A DNA stretch of 64,000 nucleotides from Tigriopus japonicus (lineage: Eukaryota > Arthropoda > Copepoda > Harpacticoida > Harpacticidae): positions 797,330 to 861,329 of the forward strand of contig CM021317.1 in NCBI GenBank assembly GCA_010645155.1. Reading direction: 5' to 3'. The position numbers were made by a program, and so were the translations under genes. Shown piece by piece: positions 27,234 to 39,600 of the stretch. The notes under the pieces are model-generated. The model was not told the DNA's origin. It saw nothing but the letters and a program-made list of their open reading frames with translations, and made no database searches. Positions within the stretch are counted from its first letter, which is position 1, and the number at the start of each line of letters is the position of its first letter.

Positions 27234-30200
27234 TCATTCTTGAACTCCTCCCTGATTTCAAGTGGATTATTCCGGCATTCGTACGGACGATGGGAATCTC
27301 GAAGCTTTCGATTCTTTTTTTCACAAATTTGATCGATCACAACAATCACACCGTGATCAATTGCGGGATAGTTCCTCATTTTCATAGCGAACGCTTGCAA
27401 TTAGTCCTATCTTTCTTAACAAAACATCAGCTAATATTACTGTACACTGTGTAAAGTCATCCATCTATTCACCTGGCAGATCAACAAGTTTGAAGCGAAG
27501 CACTGATCTTTTCTTACTTTAACTCCTGCGAAGATCGAGTAATCATGTTTTTCTCGTCACAATTGCTCAGAATGGTGATTCTTGTTGTTGTTGTAGTTGG
27601 TCGTCAACAAGCAATTCATGATTGGCGTTCAAGTCAAGTCCATTTGATGTCTTGCCACAAGGACAGAGAACAGACAGGCAATGAATGCAGCAGGGTTGGA
27701 GGGAGAAGTTGATGATGACTTCCCCGATGATTCCCTTTACATTCAAGGAGTATATCCTCTCTTGTCCCATCAAGGGGGAAGATCAAAGAGAACTTATGAA
27801 CTATTACTATCAGCATGTTTCTAGGATGCATTCAAAGATGGGCCTTCAACATGTAAACAACAAGCGTCTAACGGGAAAGTAAACACAAGGCATTATTGTT
27901 GTTGCTTTTTTTGGTCAGCACGAAAGTACTTATTTCGCTGAGAGCATTTATTTTCAAAGTGTTTGTCAGTTTGAGTCAATCTCATGAGTCATTTTTGAAC
28001 CATTGTTTATTTGTGTCCTACTGTCCAAAGGTTTATAAGGTGAGTAAGATCTAAGAACACTCATTATAGAAAAGCTCATCTTTTGTCTTTTTTTTCAAGT
28101 TTTGAAGGGCTTCAGTCAAATCCCCTATTCTAATATATATTATGATAAACTTGCCAACTAACAATTCCATTTAAGTTCAGCACTTTCTGATAACTTAATA
28201 AGTAAGCATATTCCTCTTTTATGGGACATTTGTCAACTTGGAACATCTCTTCACTTGATTTTTGGCAACGAAGACTGCACTAAAAACCACTAATGAAGTA
28301 GATAAGTCTCCCAAATTGGTCCTTTGTCTAAGATTCCGATAGTTTACCTCATCTCGGATTATCGCATCAGTTAATCTAGTTATCTTTTTTGTTGACGCTA
28401 CCCACCTATGGCCAAAGCACATAGAAGGCATAACGAGGGTGGCAATCGGATTCGCTTAGGTTTTGCCATTTGAATGGACTGGCAAAAACAAGACCATTTC
28501 TCATGCCTTCATAATGGTGTTGTCATGAAAAGTTTACCGTTCACTAGCCGAGATTAAAAGGCAACGATTGATCACTACAACAAAACGCCTCAATTCACGG
28601 TCTTTTCATCCGTAGATGGTATTAAATTCATTCAACTTTCCTTGGTCATTTCACGGCGATAAAATAAACCACATCATTGGGAACGAAAGCTCGTTAGGTC
28701 GAAGGTTGTCGATATCAGAAGCAACGAGGAAGGGGAAGTGTCTATCTCACTATTTAAGCTTGAAATTGGTGTTGTCCTTCCAAGATTAGGTTCAAGAACA
28801 AAGGCTAAGGTCATCATCGCCATCTAATACACTTTGACACCCACCAAAGTTGATCTATCTGGCCAACCTCAAAACCGTACTAATGGATCGAGATGGATGA
28901 GCCCTTGGAGTTTGTCAAAGGATCATTCATGGCCAAGGCTCTCGCAGAGACCTAAGTAACAATCCATCAATATCACCCATAATAGATCTGACACGGAAAC
29001 AATATCCGGTCACCTTCCAGTCCACCAAAATCAGATCGTCAACACTGTCAAATGAATGTTGGATTTAGGGCGCACCAATAAGACGCCTTCAAGGCTGTTT
29101 GATCTCTTTCACCTCAAAAGCCGGAAACGAGGATAACGAACCCTTTCCTCGAAATACGACCAGGTTAAGATGACAAAACCGGAAAAATCTACATCGGTTG
29201 AATAACAAGAAAGGCCATCGGCAACTCTCGAAATCACGTTTGATACCTAAAATGTCAATTTCCATTGAACTGGCCCAAAACTCACGTCGACTGAGTGAGG
29301 GGTAATGTAGCTCAAAACAAATCGTCCAGGAATGCATTCCTGTGAATCTGGAGGGTTAAGGAAAGGTTAGGGAGGAAGCTCATATGTGTCTACAAAGAAC
29401 ATGAGCGATGACCCTGATGAAAAACACTTACTTTTGAGCCCCTGAGAAAACTGACAATTGCAAGTCAAGTGAATGAGTGACATGTCAGTCACTTGTGCTT
29501 AAACAACAGGAAGACGAGTATTATCGCTGTTTCAACTACTAGAATTCGGACTACAATTGCCACCCTCCCTTTTGTGTGCAAAAAGATGAGATGATGATAG
29601 AGTGGGAAAAAGGATATCTTTCAATTCAATATTCTGAGCCCTTGCTGATGGAAAAAACTTGGCGGGAACAGTTTAATAATGTTCATGCGCTTTAAATAAG
29701 GCGTTCTCTTTGGGTTACAATTTTTTACGAGGTTGGAATGAATGGAAATCGTAGCGATAATTCATGTATAACTCTCATAAACGAGGACGTGCTCGATCTT
29801 GTTAGTCGCACAAAGGGAGGCATTTCGTAAAAGGAAATTATACAGGGTCGGCATCTGCCTCCATTACAGCTCTCAATGTTAAACTTCGATTAAGGCAACT
29901 TGTGCGAATTATCACGACATAAAACATAAATGAGGATGGAAATCAAGAACTAAAAGCCTTATAAAGCTTTATCAGTTTAATCATGATTCAAGCCATGGTA
30001 AAGTAAATCAATCTTGATTTTGAGTGCAGGTGTCAAAATTACCGCTAAAAATGCCCAAAGCGAATTGTTCAATTTTAGTTGTATAAGAGATCCCCAAAAG
30101 CACCGCCTCGAGTTAAAAGCTAAAACCTAATCGTTTTTAAACAAAGGTCAAACACATTCATACTTATCACGTCAAAAAAGTCTTTTGTATCAAAACATCT

Positions 30201-30527
30201 GGAGCACCCGGTACAAATCAGAAAAGACCAAGCTCGTTTCCCGTTTGCCCACCATTCATTTCATTTTACAATCCCGGATTCTCCGAGGAAGTAAGTGGAT
30301 TTTCACCCTCCTCGTTTCAACCCTCTCGCGTATAATTAGATTTTAAAAGATCCCTCCCATGATTCGTCATCATTTGTTCAAGTCCAATAATTAGAAGCTC
30401 GCAAGCAAACTTCTTTCTATGCAATCTTGAAGTAATCCTTTCACGTTTACGCATTGCATTCAGGATGAGTCAGAGCTAAAAGACATGAATGTAGAGCAAA
30501 ATCAACCTCATACACATCTCTTACGTA
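25982..30527. other. No supported gene
   Basis: The region contains a GAAA microsatellite and short overlapping frames. A minus-strand frame beginning at 26207 has a protein-like first 40 codons but no supported downstream exon. Confidence 0.4.
27199..27232. repeat. (GAAA)n microsatellite
   Basis: Just over eight uninterrupted GAAA units. Frames across it that read as Lys-Glu-Arg or Phe-Leu-Ser repeats are repeat artefacts. Confidence 0.92.
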
Positions 30528-32168
30528 CAGTCAGGAGCAAAAGTATTCGTAACCTCGAAAATTTTATTGATTTTTAAATGATACTCGATTTTTGAAAAAT
30601 ACATTTAAGAACCATTTTGCTCCTTAGTTATTCTTTTATCATTTAAAAGCTATGATACTTTTCTTTTTAAAAATTTACAAGATTTTGGTTAAAAAACTGC
30701 TCAGAACATGTTTTAGACCTAGAGCAAAAGTATTCGTAACATTTTGTCAATAGTTTATTGAATGTCCTTTTTGCTGAATTACACTTAAGAGACGTTTTTT
30801 ATAATCATTTACAAGATTTTTACATACATCTGAAGGAATGTTAGCCCATTCTTCATAACAGATTTGCTCCAGTTCGTCAATTGTCTTTGGACGTCTTGCA
30901 CGGATACGGACTTTTAATTCTCTCCAAAGGTTTTCAATTGGATTAAGGTCCGGATTCATGGAGGGCCAGTCCAAGACCTTTATCCGATTGTCCTTCAACC
31001 ATTTTTTGACCAAAATGCTGTTGTGCTTAGGGTCATTGTCGTGCTGGAAGACGAATTGTCGACCAAGCCGAAGTTTCCGCGCTGAACTCTGGAGATTCTC
31101 AGCCAAGATATCCCGATAGTCTTCTTTTTTCATTGTCCCATGAATTCTCACGAGGTTACCGGTGCCTTTGGCGGAAAAGGAGCCCCATAACATGATCGAT
31201 CCTCCACCGTGCTTGACCGTAGGGATGGTGTTTTTTGGATGAAACGCTTCTCCTTTACGTCGCCAAATCCTTTGAACTTCGTTGTGACCAAAAAGCTCAA
31301 CCTTTGTCTCATCTGATCAAAGAATCCTAGACCAAAAGTCACTGGTCTTGTCAAGGTACTTCTTGGCAAATTCCAAGCGAGCCTTCAAGTGTCTATCCTT
31401 GAGCAAGGGAGTCTTCCGTGGGCGACAAGACTTCAATCCTGCTTTGTGAAGTGAGTGAGCAACAGTAAACCTCGAGATGGACAATCCATTTTCACTGAGA
31501 CTGTTCCGGATGTCCTTGACCGTTGTTCGAGGATTATTTGTGACCTCTCTGACAATCTTCCTCTCAAGTCTGGCTGACAGTTTCCTTGGACGACCGGAGC
31601 TTGGGAGGTTCTCAACCGTTCCGTTCTTTTGTGCCTTCTTCACGACGTACTGAATCGTTGAAATCGGGATGTCCAGAAGCTTCGAAATGGCTCTGTAGCC
31701 CTTGCCTCTATGATGAAGACTTACTGTCTTCAACTTCAAGTCCTTGTCGAGCTCCTTGACCTTGGTCATGTTTGGCTGACTGTGAAGCAATTGTTCAATT
31801 CCGTAAAATTTATAAGATCCAAGAAAGATCTAGAAAATCTTGGAAAAAAGGAGACTAAATGACTTTTCTCCGGCTTTCCAGAATGTTCTACATCTTTCGA
31901 TCAATTTTTTCTGATGAAAAATCTGTTTATAAACCTATTTTGTTAACTTTTTTGAGCGTTATGAATACTTTTGCACTATCTAAAATTTTATTTTTGATAA
32001 TTAAAAGTTAGTTTCAGACATTTTTATAAAACAATTGCGGGAAACTGGTATTATTCTTAATCGGAAAAAAATATTACACTCTTACAAACTTCTTAGCATA
32101 GTATTTAATTGGATATAAAGGATTTTCTGGTTTTCTCGTCACGTTACAAATACTTTTGCTCCTGACTG
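30528..32168 (-). mobile_element. Complete Tc1-like transposon of the IR/DR type
   Basis: A TA dinucleotide flanks both ends (30526-30527 and 32169-32170), as expected of Tc1/mariner insertion. The termini begin CAGTCAGGAGCAAAAGTATT on each strand. The motif GCAAAAGTATTCGTAAC occurs at 30537 and again at 30723 on the left. Related inverted copies lie at 31958-31974 and 32143-32159 on the right. Two direct repeats inside each roughly 210-bp inverted repeat define the IR/DR arrangement known from Tc1-family elements of the Sleeping Beauty kind, where they bind transposase. The single gene inside is on the minus strand and carries one premature stop. The element is 1641 bp, the usual length for the group. 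Confidence 0.93.
30747..31790 (-). pseudogene. Tc1-family transposase, one in-frame stop
   Basis: Transposase of a DD34E Tc1 element; it would excise and reinsert the element at TA sites. The reading frame is continuous over 348 codons except for a single TGA at 31319-31317. It sits directly before [10 protein letters not shown], where a Trp codon (TGG) is usual, so one G-to-A change explains it. The N-terminal part has paired helix-turn-helix domains (SKLLDIPISTIQYVV; SISRFTVAHSLHKAG) with a GRPR-type motif between them. The catalytic Asp of SDE, the Asp of QHDNDPKH and the Glu of NPIENLW are all kept, with 34 residues between the last two. The glycine-rich [10 protein letters not shown] box is intact. 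A downstream ATG at 31193 cannot restore function because the first catalytic Asp lies upstream of it. Confidence 0.92.
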
Positions 32169-32208
32169 TAAGTACACTAACGACCAAGTCTGTGGGGTCA
32201 GACCTTGA

Positions 32209-33183
32209 GGCGGTTCTCTCAATCATCTTTTTTTTGCCTTAAGGACGAAGGTGTTGGTACAGCAGGAGCTACTACTTTCAAGAGGACTTTGCAAATCTGG
32301 GACTGACTGTGGGAGAGGCGGTTTGATAAATGTGATCTCATCACAACAACGCGTCGTAGATCACTTTGGGCTCTACCGCAATTCTAAGCTGCAGACCGCA
32401 CACAAAGAGCATCACAAGTCAACTCCCACCTATGGACAGGGATCTAATGTTCACAGATTATCTGGGATGATCGGGTGAACACTCTCTTAAGACAAAGAGT
32501 GTTCTTTAAATGAACCCGATTTAAGGTGTGGCTTCACTTTCAATGGCGGCGATAGATTGAGGAAGCACTTCAGAGGATTTAAGGAAAACTTTTGTAATAC
32601 TGTGTGTCTCAAGAATCTGATCAGAACGGAGGAAGACTCCTTTTGTTTGGTGCAAAGCATACAGATCTTTTCGCAACCCGACGGGCAAGAGATCAAGCTT
32701 AGAACAACGGTGAAACAAAAAGTGTATTTTTGTCCCGAGACCCAACCTAAAACTATCGATCTTTTTAAAAGCATTTCGCCTCTTCCAATAGTCTCCCCCC
32801 TGGAGAGAGAAGTGCAGAACTTCGGCACTCATGCTTTAACGAGATTGTTCTTGATCGTATCCGCACTAGTCACTACCGTGACCATTTTGGAAAAGTAAAA
32901 TTGGAGGGCTTCAATCGCTAACCCTCAAGTGAAAGAAGAAGATATTACGGCACTTTTTGAACTCAAGAATGCGAGGAAATCAGTGACAAATGGCTCACTT
33001 CCAAATTTAGAAAAGATCCCATCATTAGTTCGTGTCAAAGTGCATTCACATCTCCATCCTCAAGGGTCAAGACGTTCACCGACACTCTTCACACCCCAAG
33101 GTCATTTGAAAAAGTCTTTGACATTACTGGGATATTTCGAAATCCTACAATGCATTTGCATTAGGTTTCACGGAGCCGATTAA
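32209..33183 (+). pseudogene. Long single-frame region with three stops, unknown family
   Basis: One plus-strand frame stays open for about 325 codons, broken only by TGA at 32476, TAA at 32488 and TAA at 32896. Far more stops would be expected by chance. The middle block (32491-32895) reads as a Cys-containing segment followed by a C-terminal hydrophobic stretch (LTRLFLIVSALVTTVTIL). The last block is Lys/Glu-rich, then basic. I recognise no family. It begins 40 bp after the Tc1 element. It could be a decayed host gene, an old transposon ORF or exons with short introns. An antisense frame (32521-32832) overlaps it but is shorter. Confidence 0.4.
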
Positions 33184-33324
33184 AGTAACTTCCGTTAAGG
33201 CTAAAACGGCTAAAACTCCCAAATGAGCGCATATCCAAAAAATACAAGTCACAAACCTCGTCCATGGTCATGTATGAATGCAACCAACCCAAATAACCTA
33301 ACAAGGTAAAACAGGTCAACTTAC

Positions 33325-33609
33325 AGTTTAATAAAGTGATCCCACTGTTCTTTTCCGGACTTTTCTCATTGGGGTCAGGGCCAATGGTGAACATGGTTCC
33401 CAAGGCTGAACTTGGTTTGGAGGATATCTCGGCCGAGATGGGCCGATAGTTCTTGATTCGCAGAGATGAGCGACTCATGGCGAAAATTTACTCTTAAAGT
33501 ACTTTTTCAAGTAATCGGACACTGTCACTTAAGACACTTTGAAGATTCTCATCACTGACACTGAACGGAAGAGCAAAGTTTTCGATTTGATCCCGGCCAA
33601 AGCGAAATC
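33325..33609 (-). CDS. Probable first coding exon of a minus-strand gene
   Basis: On the minus strand an acceptor (TTTCTTTCAG) precedes 33609. About 130 nt of 5' untranslated sequence follow, then an ATG at 33478 in a good context (CGCCATGAG). The frame runs about 51 codons to a consensus donor GTAAGT just below 33325. The N-terminus is basic and Ser/Arg-rich (MSRSSLRIKNYRP) with no signal peptide, followed by TMFTIGPDPNEKSPEKN. The frame stays open past the donor to 33161, so a later donor is possible. No downstream exon was identified and the family is unknown. Confidence 0.45.
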
Positions 33610-36600
33610 CTGAAAGAAATCAAAGCAATCACTGGTTAGAGTCGTTGTCGTAATCATCAGTCACATGTGCCATACAGATGTTTCCATGTACAACTCTTTT
33701 TTTTCGTTTTAAATTTCAGTTACACGAGCTTTTTCACTTGAGAGAGAGGGAGGGAGAGGGCACAATCCGGACTGAAAATGAGTTTGCTCTTGACACATTT
33801 GAGTGTTATTGAGAGAAGGGGGAGTCTTATCTCGGATTCACCTTGAGATGAATCTTATCAGACATCGTGGGGACTACTCATTCGTTTACATCATCCTTAC
33901 ATAGGATGTAGGCAATGTCGATCTGATGCTGGAGAAAAGACACTCCTAATCCAACGAGTGAGCAGTTTTGTCAGATATAGACAGACACCTTCTTAGAATC
34001 CGTCGCACTTCGCGTACAAGAGATAATTAATTCCCCCTCGTCAAATTGTTTTATTGCCACCTGAGATTTAAGATTTCATAAAGAAGACGGCAAACTAGGT
34101 TAATCTGTGGTAATAAATTCTCTTTCAACTGGGTCACACGCTCATCTCCCGAGATCCTTTTTTGAAAAGGAAAAAAAAGAAGAACAATGCCGTCAAAAAG
34201 GCCTCTTTGGTTTATGTGGGCAAGTCATCGGCAGCATTGCGCTCGATCCTGCGTCATTTGACATCTTACCAACATCAAATCAACCTCCAAAGAGGTTCCT
34301 GAGGAGAAACCCGATGATGGAGAGAACTTTTATTTTAAGATCCACTTGGGCGGTGGCATCCGCTCTTGGCAATTAGAAAAGTCGTCGAAGAACAATAGAT
34401 TCCGGAGGTTCGTCGGCCATCAATTCCGATCATCCCAAAAGCGTTTTCTCTCGACCCCCAAATGTGGGAAGTTTGACATTTATGCAGATAATACTGATTG
34501 GAAGTCAAGTGACTTTTTCATCCATATGCTCATCATACTCATATGGTGGATTGGGGAAATCAATCTCCTATTAACCTTGCACCGGGACCAATGGAAGTAC
34601 CTTGGTATTTGAGCGAAAAATACTCACACGCTCACATTGTAAGACATTCTGACATTGATATCGTCAAGGGGATAATCCTCATTCACGGGGTAACAGACGG
34701 AAGGGTGCTTGGAAGGGGAAAGTTGCCCATTTTATTTGATTCTTCAAGCAAGACCAATCGTTTCCATTATTACAAGCCCATCAGGGGTAGATAGATGGAT
34801 GGATTGGACCCTCTGTGAACACAAGTGGAATTCGTTGATACCTTCCTTATCTTGGTTCTTTGGAAGTCCAAATATTGATCTAACGAGCACTTGGAGCTTT
34901 GGACTTGTGGAATTTCCAATTTTTCAAGGACAAGGTCTATTTCTGCTAGAACCTGAAAACCAATTGGTTACGTTGCAATTTTGGGCAAATTATCAGAACA
35001 TGGAAAGGCTTTTTATTTCGAGGAAGTGGGTTCCATTTTCTTTTTTAGTTTTGAATTCGAGTGACGATTTTTTTTTTGCTTGAAGACAAATCGTTTCGGT
35101 TCCTCTTTTTGTTGTTGTTGATAAAAGTTATGGTAAAAACACCGATTGGTTGTGACAATTACGAGAATAAAAGGGCAAATTATGAGGGTGAAAGGAGCCG
35201 AATCATGGTCCGTGACGAGGATTGTATTGATTTATTTCATGAGGAACATTGATACCCTTGTCAATTTGCATTGGATTACAAGTGTTTATCTTCACTCCGA
35301 ACGTCCCTCTTCGACAAAATTGAAGTAAATGAGGCCAAGGATAAATGGGACCCTTTTGAACAACTTTAATTCAACATGTCAACATGTTTCTCATCTCAGT
35401 TACCTCTTGGATGTATTTTTGAGTGCCACTTTCCCTTTAATCGTTTTTTCTTTCGGTCTGGTTTGTCTAAAGCCTTAAAAAGGGAGTGGCTTTTAAACGT
35501 ATTAATGAGCAACAAAAAATAAAAGAACAGGTTTAGGCACATACGAAGTCACCAAATATGAACGTTTTTTCTAATTTCTAAGCCAGATCTCGCAAGAGAC
35601 CAAACATTTGTGCGTTTTGGGGGGGGATTAATTTTCACAAAGCTTGTTTATCTTTGAGGGGATTAGTAAAGAAGACATGACCGGAATTTTAATTATAAGC
35701 CGCCTAGTCTCTCCACTAACCTAAGTTGTCGTGAACGAGTTGTTTTGAAATGGTTCAGAATGCAAAGTTCAATTCGATACCTTCCGTTTGCCAGTTCAAG
35801 TCACAAAAGCTCAGTCAATGCATTTCTTGGCCAACAAATTTGAGGCAAGCTTTACCGCCCTCAAGTGGAGTCCATCTTGCTTGCTAAAGAACACCACCAA
35901 GTGTTTAAATCTATGTGGAAAAAGAAGCTGTTGCCTCACTCATTGAACGGATGGAGATTTTTGACTTGACTGACTCAACCGAAGCCACCATCCGTGAAGC
36001 AGCCAAGGAAAGATGAGTCACTCTTTGGAATCAGCTGTTTTCACACAGCTGCTACTGGTGATCTTGGAAACGGGTTTGAAATCCTTCTGGCTTTAGGTTG
36101 TTCTACTACTCTATCCATCCAAGCACGGCATTTTCACACTTCTGTTTTAAAGATGTGTTTCTGTTGGTATGTTGACGATTATCCTTGGCTAGTCTTTTCC
36201 GTGTTTTGACTCGTTAGAACATGAGGGCGACAGCTGAACGTGTTGGCGTTCTGCAGGGTGCATTGATGAGACCTCCAAAAAAAAAAAATATAACGCCACG
36301 AACGGACGATAAGCCGAAATGAAAGAGTCAATACAATCTGAGAAGGTCCCAAAATGGCCATCTGGCCTCTTAATGCGGACACATTGAAAAGCTACAGAGT
36401 TTCAGTGACGAGGGAAATTTATTCAAATTACAAGTACCCCTTCTAGCTAAAATCGAACCTTGGAAGAGAGGGGGAAAATGAAACCTTGCCGCTTTTTGTT
36501 GTCAGCAAAACTTTTCAGGATCAAGATAATTTACATCTAGATGTAGTATGAATGAGCTGTCCAATCTAGTTATCCCTTTGTCACCTACTCTTTGAAGGAA

Positions 36601-39600
36601 GAGATAAAAAGACACCCAAAGATTGACGAATATGGACGACAACTAACGGGGCTTGTTGACCTTGGAAGTGCTGCAAATTTGCGACTCCTCAATTACAGAT
36701 TGCTCCTAATGGGTAACAAAACCCCATTCGGGTGTGCTTAATGGACTTGCCCATGAAGGAAGGCAATGTCATGAAGAGCGCCTGAAAGGCGAGATTAACA
36801 TTTGAATGGAAAATCAAGGAAGTCCATTTTGAAGCACGTGTTCATGGCAGAAATTAAAAAAGCCTATCCAAGCCTCTAGCGACGTTAGCAACACAATCAG
36901 TGGATGTGTGAAAGGAGCTGATGAATTGAACATATTGGCCACCCAATCCGACATGCATTGCCTAAGCTGAACTAATCCTTCATTGAATCACTTGATCCAT
37001 GGGTGAAAGATGGCTCAATGCTTCCCCATATCCAAATATCTTGAGTTTGAGCGAGATTGAGAGATATGGTGTGCTATGACGATGTAGCTACATAGCTATC
37101 GGCAATGGATCTCGACAAGTTGTTGAATTGGCTCGTCGTAATAAATGATCCCCATTTTAATCTCAAGTGGCGGTCTCTGAGGACACTCCTCACCCATCCA
37201 TCCACCCACCCCCTTGGGCACAAACATCAGTGTCGTCGTTTATTTATTTGGCTATGAGCATTTTTCACAATTGGATGATTGTGGTCTCCCATGACACGGG
37301 ACGACAACAAAGAGGGGAGCTTTTTCCAACCAACAACCCTCTCCTCTACCAACCCCTTCTTTCATCCCTCAATTCCAAATATCATGTACAACGTATGCAC
37401 AAAACTAGGAGTGGTGGGGATTAATCTTCTACTTATACCACTGCACAAGGGACCAACCAATCCCGACCAAACATTGCGGGCAGGTTCGGCTAAAGGATCA
37501 AATCCCAGGGATGGAAAAGTTCAATTTGTCCGAGAAACTTGCCTTCACAAATTGCACTCAGATACTCAAGATCATGAACCCGTTATATCTACGTTCAATT
37601 GGAAATCGGTCAATGATTGCTCATTTGAGTGGCTTATCTTTTGGGCTCGGAATTAAGTAGTCACATATTTGGTCGGAGATTGAGTGGTTCAATGGAGTCT
37701 CTGCATTAAGGAACAACAAAAAAAGGAACTGCTTGTTTGACGGTCCCCCTGATCCCAATGACAACAAAGTTGAGACCCCCACAACAATGACAAAGACGAG
37801 AAAGCGAGCCTAAAAAGAACTACGAACGTTCTCTGTGTACTTCCTGTCTCAAAAAGGGATCTACACCTCAGTGGTCATAAATTGGGTTGCAAATGCAAAA
37901 TTTGTATGTACACAGTGGAACCCACAAACACTTTGTCTTGGTCATTGAGCTCCGCTTCCTGAATGCACTCACTCAATGCAATCTCCATCCAATTAACCCC
38001 AATTTGAAAGGTGTTGAAAAGTGCGGATTTGCCATCTAAAATATTTCAGAGGCCAATAACGACGCCAAAATGAGATTGAACTTTGTGGAGGGCCAAATTG
38101 GCTTCAACCGAATTCCGATTTAGATCTCGATATTGTGCTTGGTTACGAGAACTAATGGGCCATTCCTCAAACTCAATCCTTGTCCTAGGATCCGAGGAAA
38201 AATACAAGACATCATTAAGCTATAATTGAGGCATGTTCGTTACATAACCCCAATTGCAATTGTCATCCGATGCGAGGGATTTCTTTTAAAATCCAAGGTC
38301 CATTATTTGTCTTTGCGACCCAAATACTTTGAGAACGGACGGGACGCACCATAAAAGAACCAAATCGACATACCATCCACTTTTTTGGCCATCTCTCGTC
38401 TCTCAATTCGAAAAAGTCGAGTTGTAAATGAACAATGGCCACAAATAAAAACCCCAGTCTACGTAGAGACGTTGTTGATGTTGTTAACATGGCTATTCAT
38501 CAAACGATTTCCTCTTCCATTGAGTGGGGGAAAATATCGAGGGGGAAATTGAGAGATATAAATGGACTCGCGATTTGGCCCAAGATATCTGTTTTAAAAG
38601 CCATCAATTTCCACCGCTTCAAAAGCGGAGCATGTTGGGCATCCAGAAAAAAAACTAAATAAAAAATTCAATCAAACAAAAATAGATTGATCATTAGGGT
38701 CCAATTATAGCTATTGGGAATGTAGAATAATGCAATCACACTCTGCAAAATTGCGAACCAAAATGGCAGGCAATCGGGCATTTTTCGCCCTTTGAGATTG
38801 CTCTGCCACTAAGGACTCTCCCCAAACCTTACGTACAACACTTGCATCACTGGAAATTCGAGCATAATATCTGTCATTGGCTCAACATGGCCTTGTTGGA
38901 TACAGGACAAAGCCTTCCACGATTGGTGGCACTTATTGGCACTTAGTTCACGCTTGGTCTCCTCTCCCTATTCAATTTTATTGAGCTCTTCGGACGACAC
39001 ATCAGTACGAAAAAGGTGCTGCTGATCCTTGGGGTCTTCCTTCCTTCCTCTCAATACGAACGCATTGAACAAGCGTCAAAATGACGCTGCAGATGCAACA
39101 ACACTTACTCATTCACTTTCGATATGCCAGACCTTGCATTTACACCTGCTCCTCTCCAAAGTAAACGCATTTTCGACTCATTGTAATTTGGGCTGGCTTC
39201 TCTGGCGATTGGGGCGATTCCGCAGATCTGAGCAATTACCGGGCGAATCTGTACGATCTGGAACTCATTTATATGAGACATCTTGATCGAGTATGGACCC
39301 AAGAATTTGATGGAGAAGTAGTGTTGTTTTAAGGTAGTGTGGGATTTAGCAATGTTTTATCATCTCTGTTTTTGGTTATCTAAGTTTTTTGCTTGGACAA
39401 ACTTATTCTGCCCCCTAATTAAGTACAGATTTGGAATTTATACCATTTTATTTTGATAATTTCTCCACGGCAATAGTTTATCAAAAAAGACATGGTTTGA
39501 TTGTAACCTGCAATCATTTAAGAAATAAGAATGGAGGCCAACTTTTCAAAATACCAGAGGTGCATATTTTCTATACAGCTCACAAAACGGAAAATAAACA

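Noticed and set aside
34543..34794. Carbonic anhydrase-like word GNQSPINL
   Set aside because: Only this short match exists; the zinc-binding histidine motifs and the rest of the domain are absent nearby.
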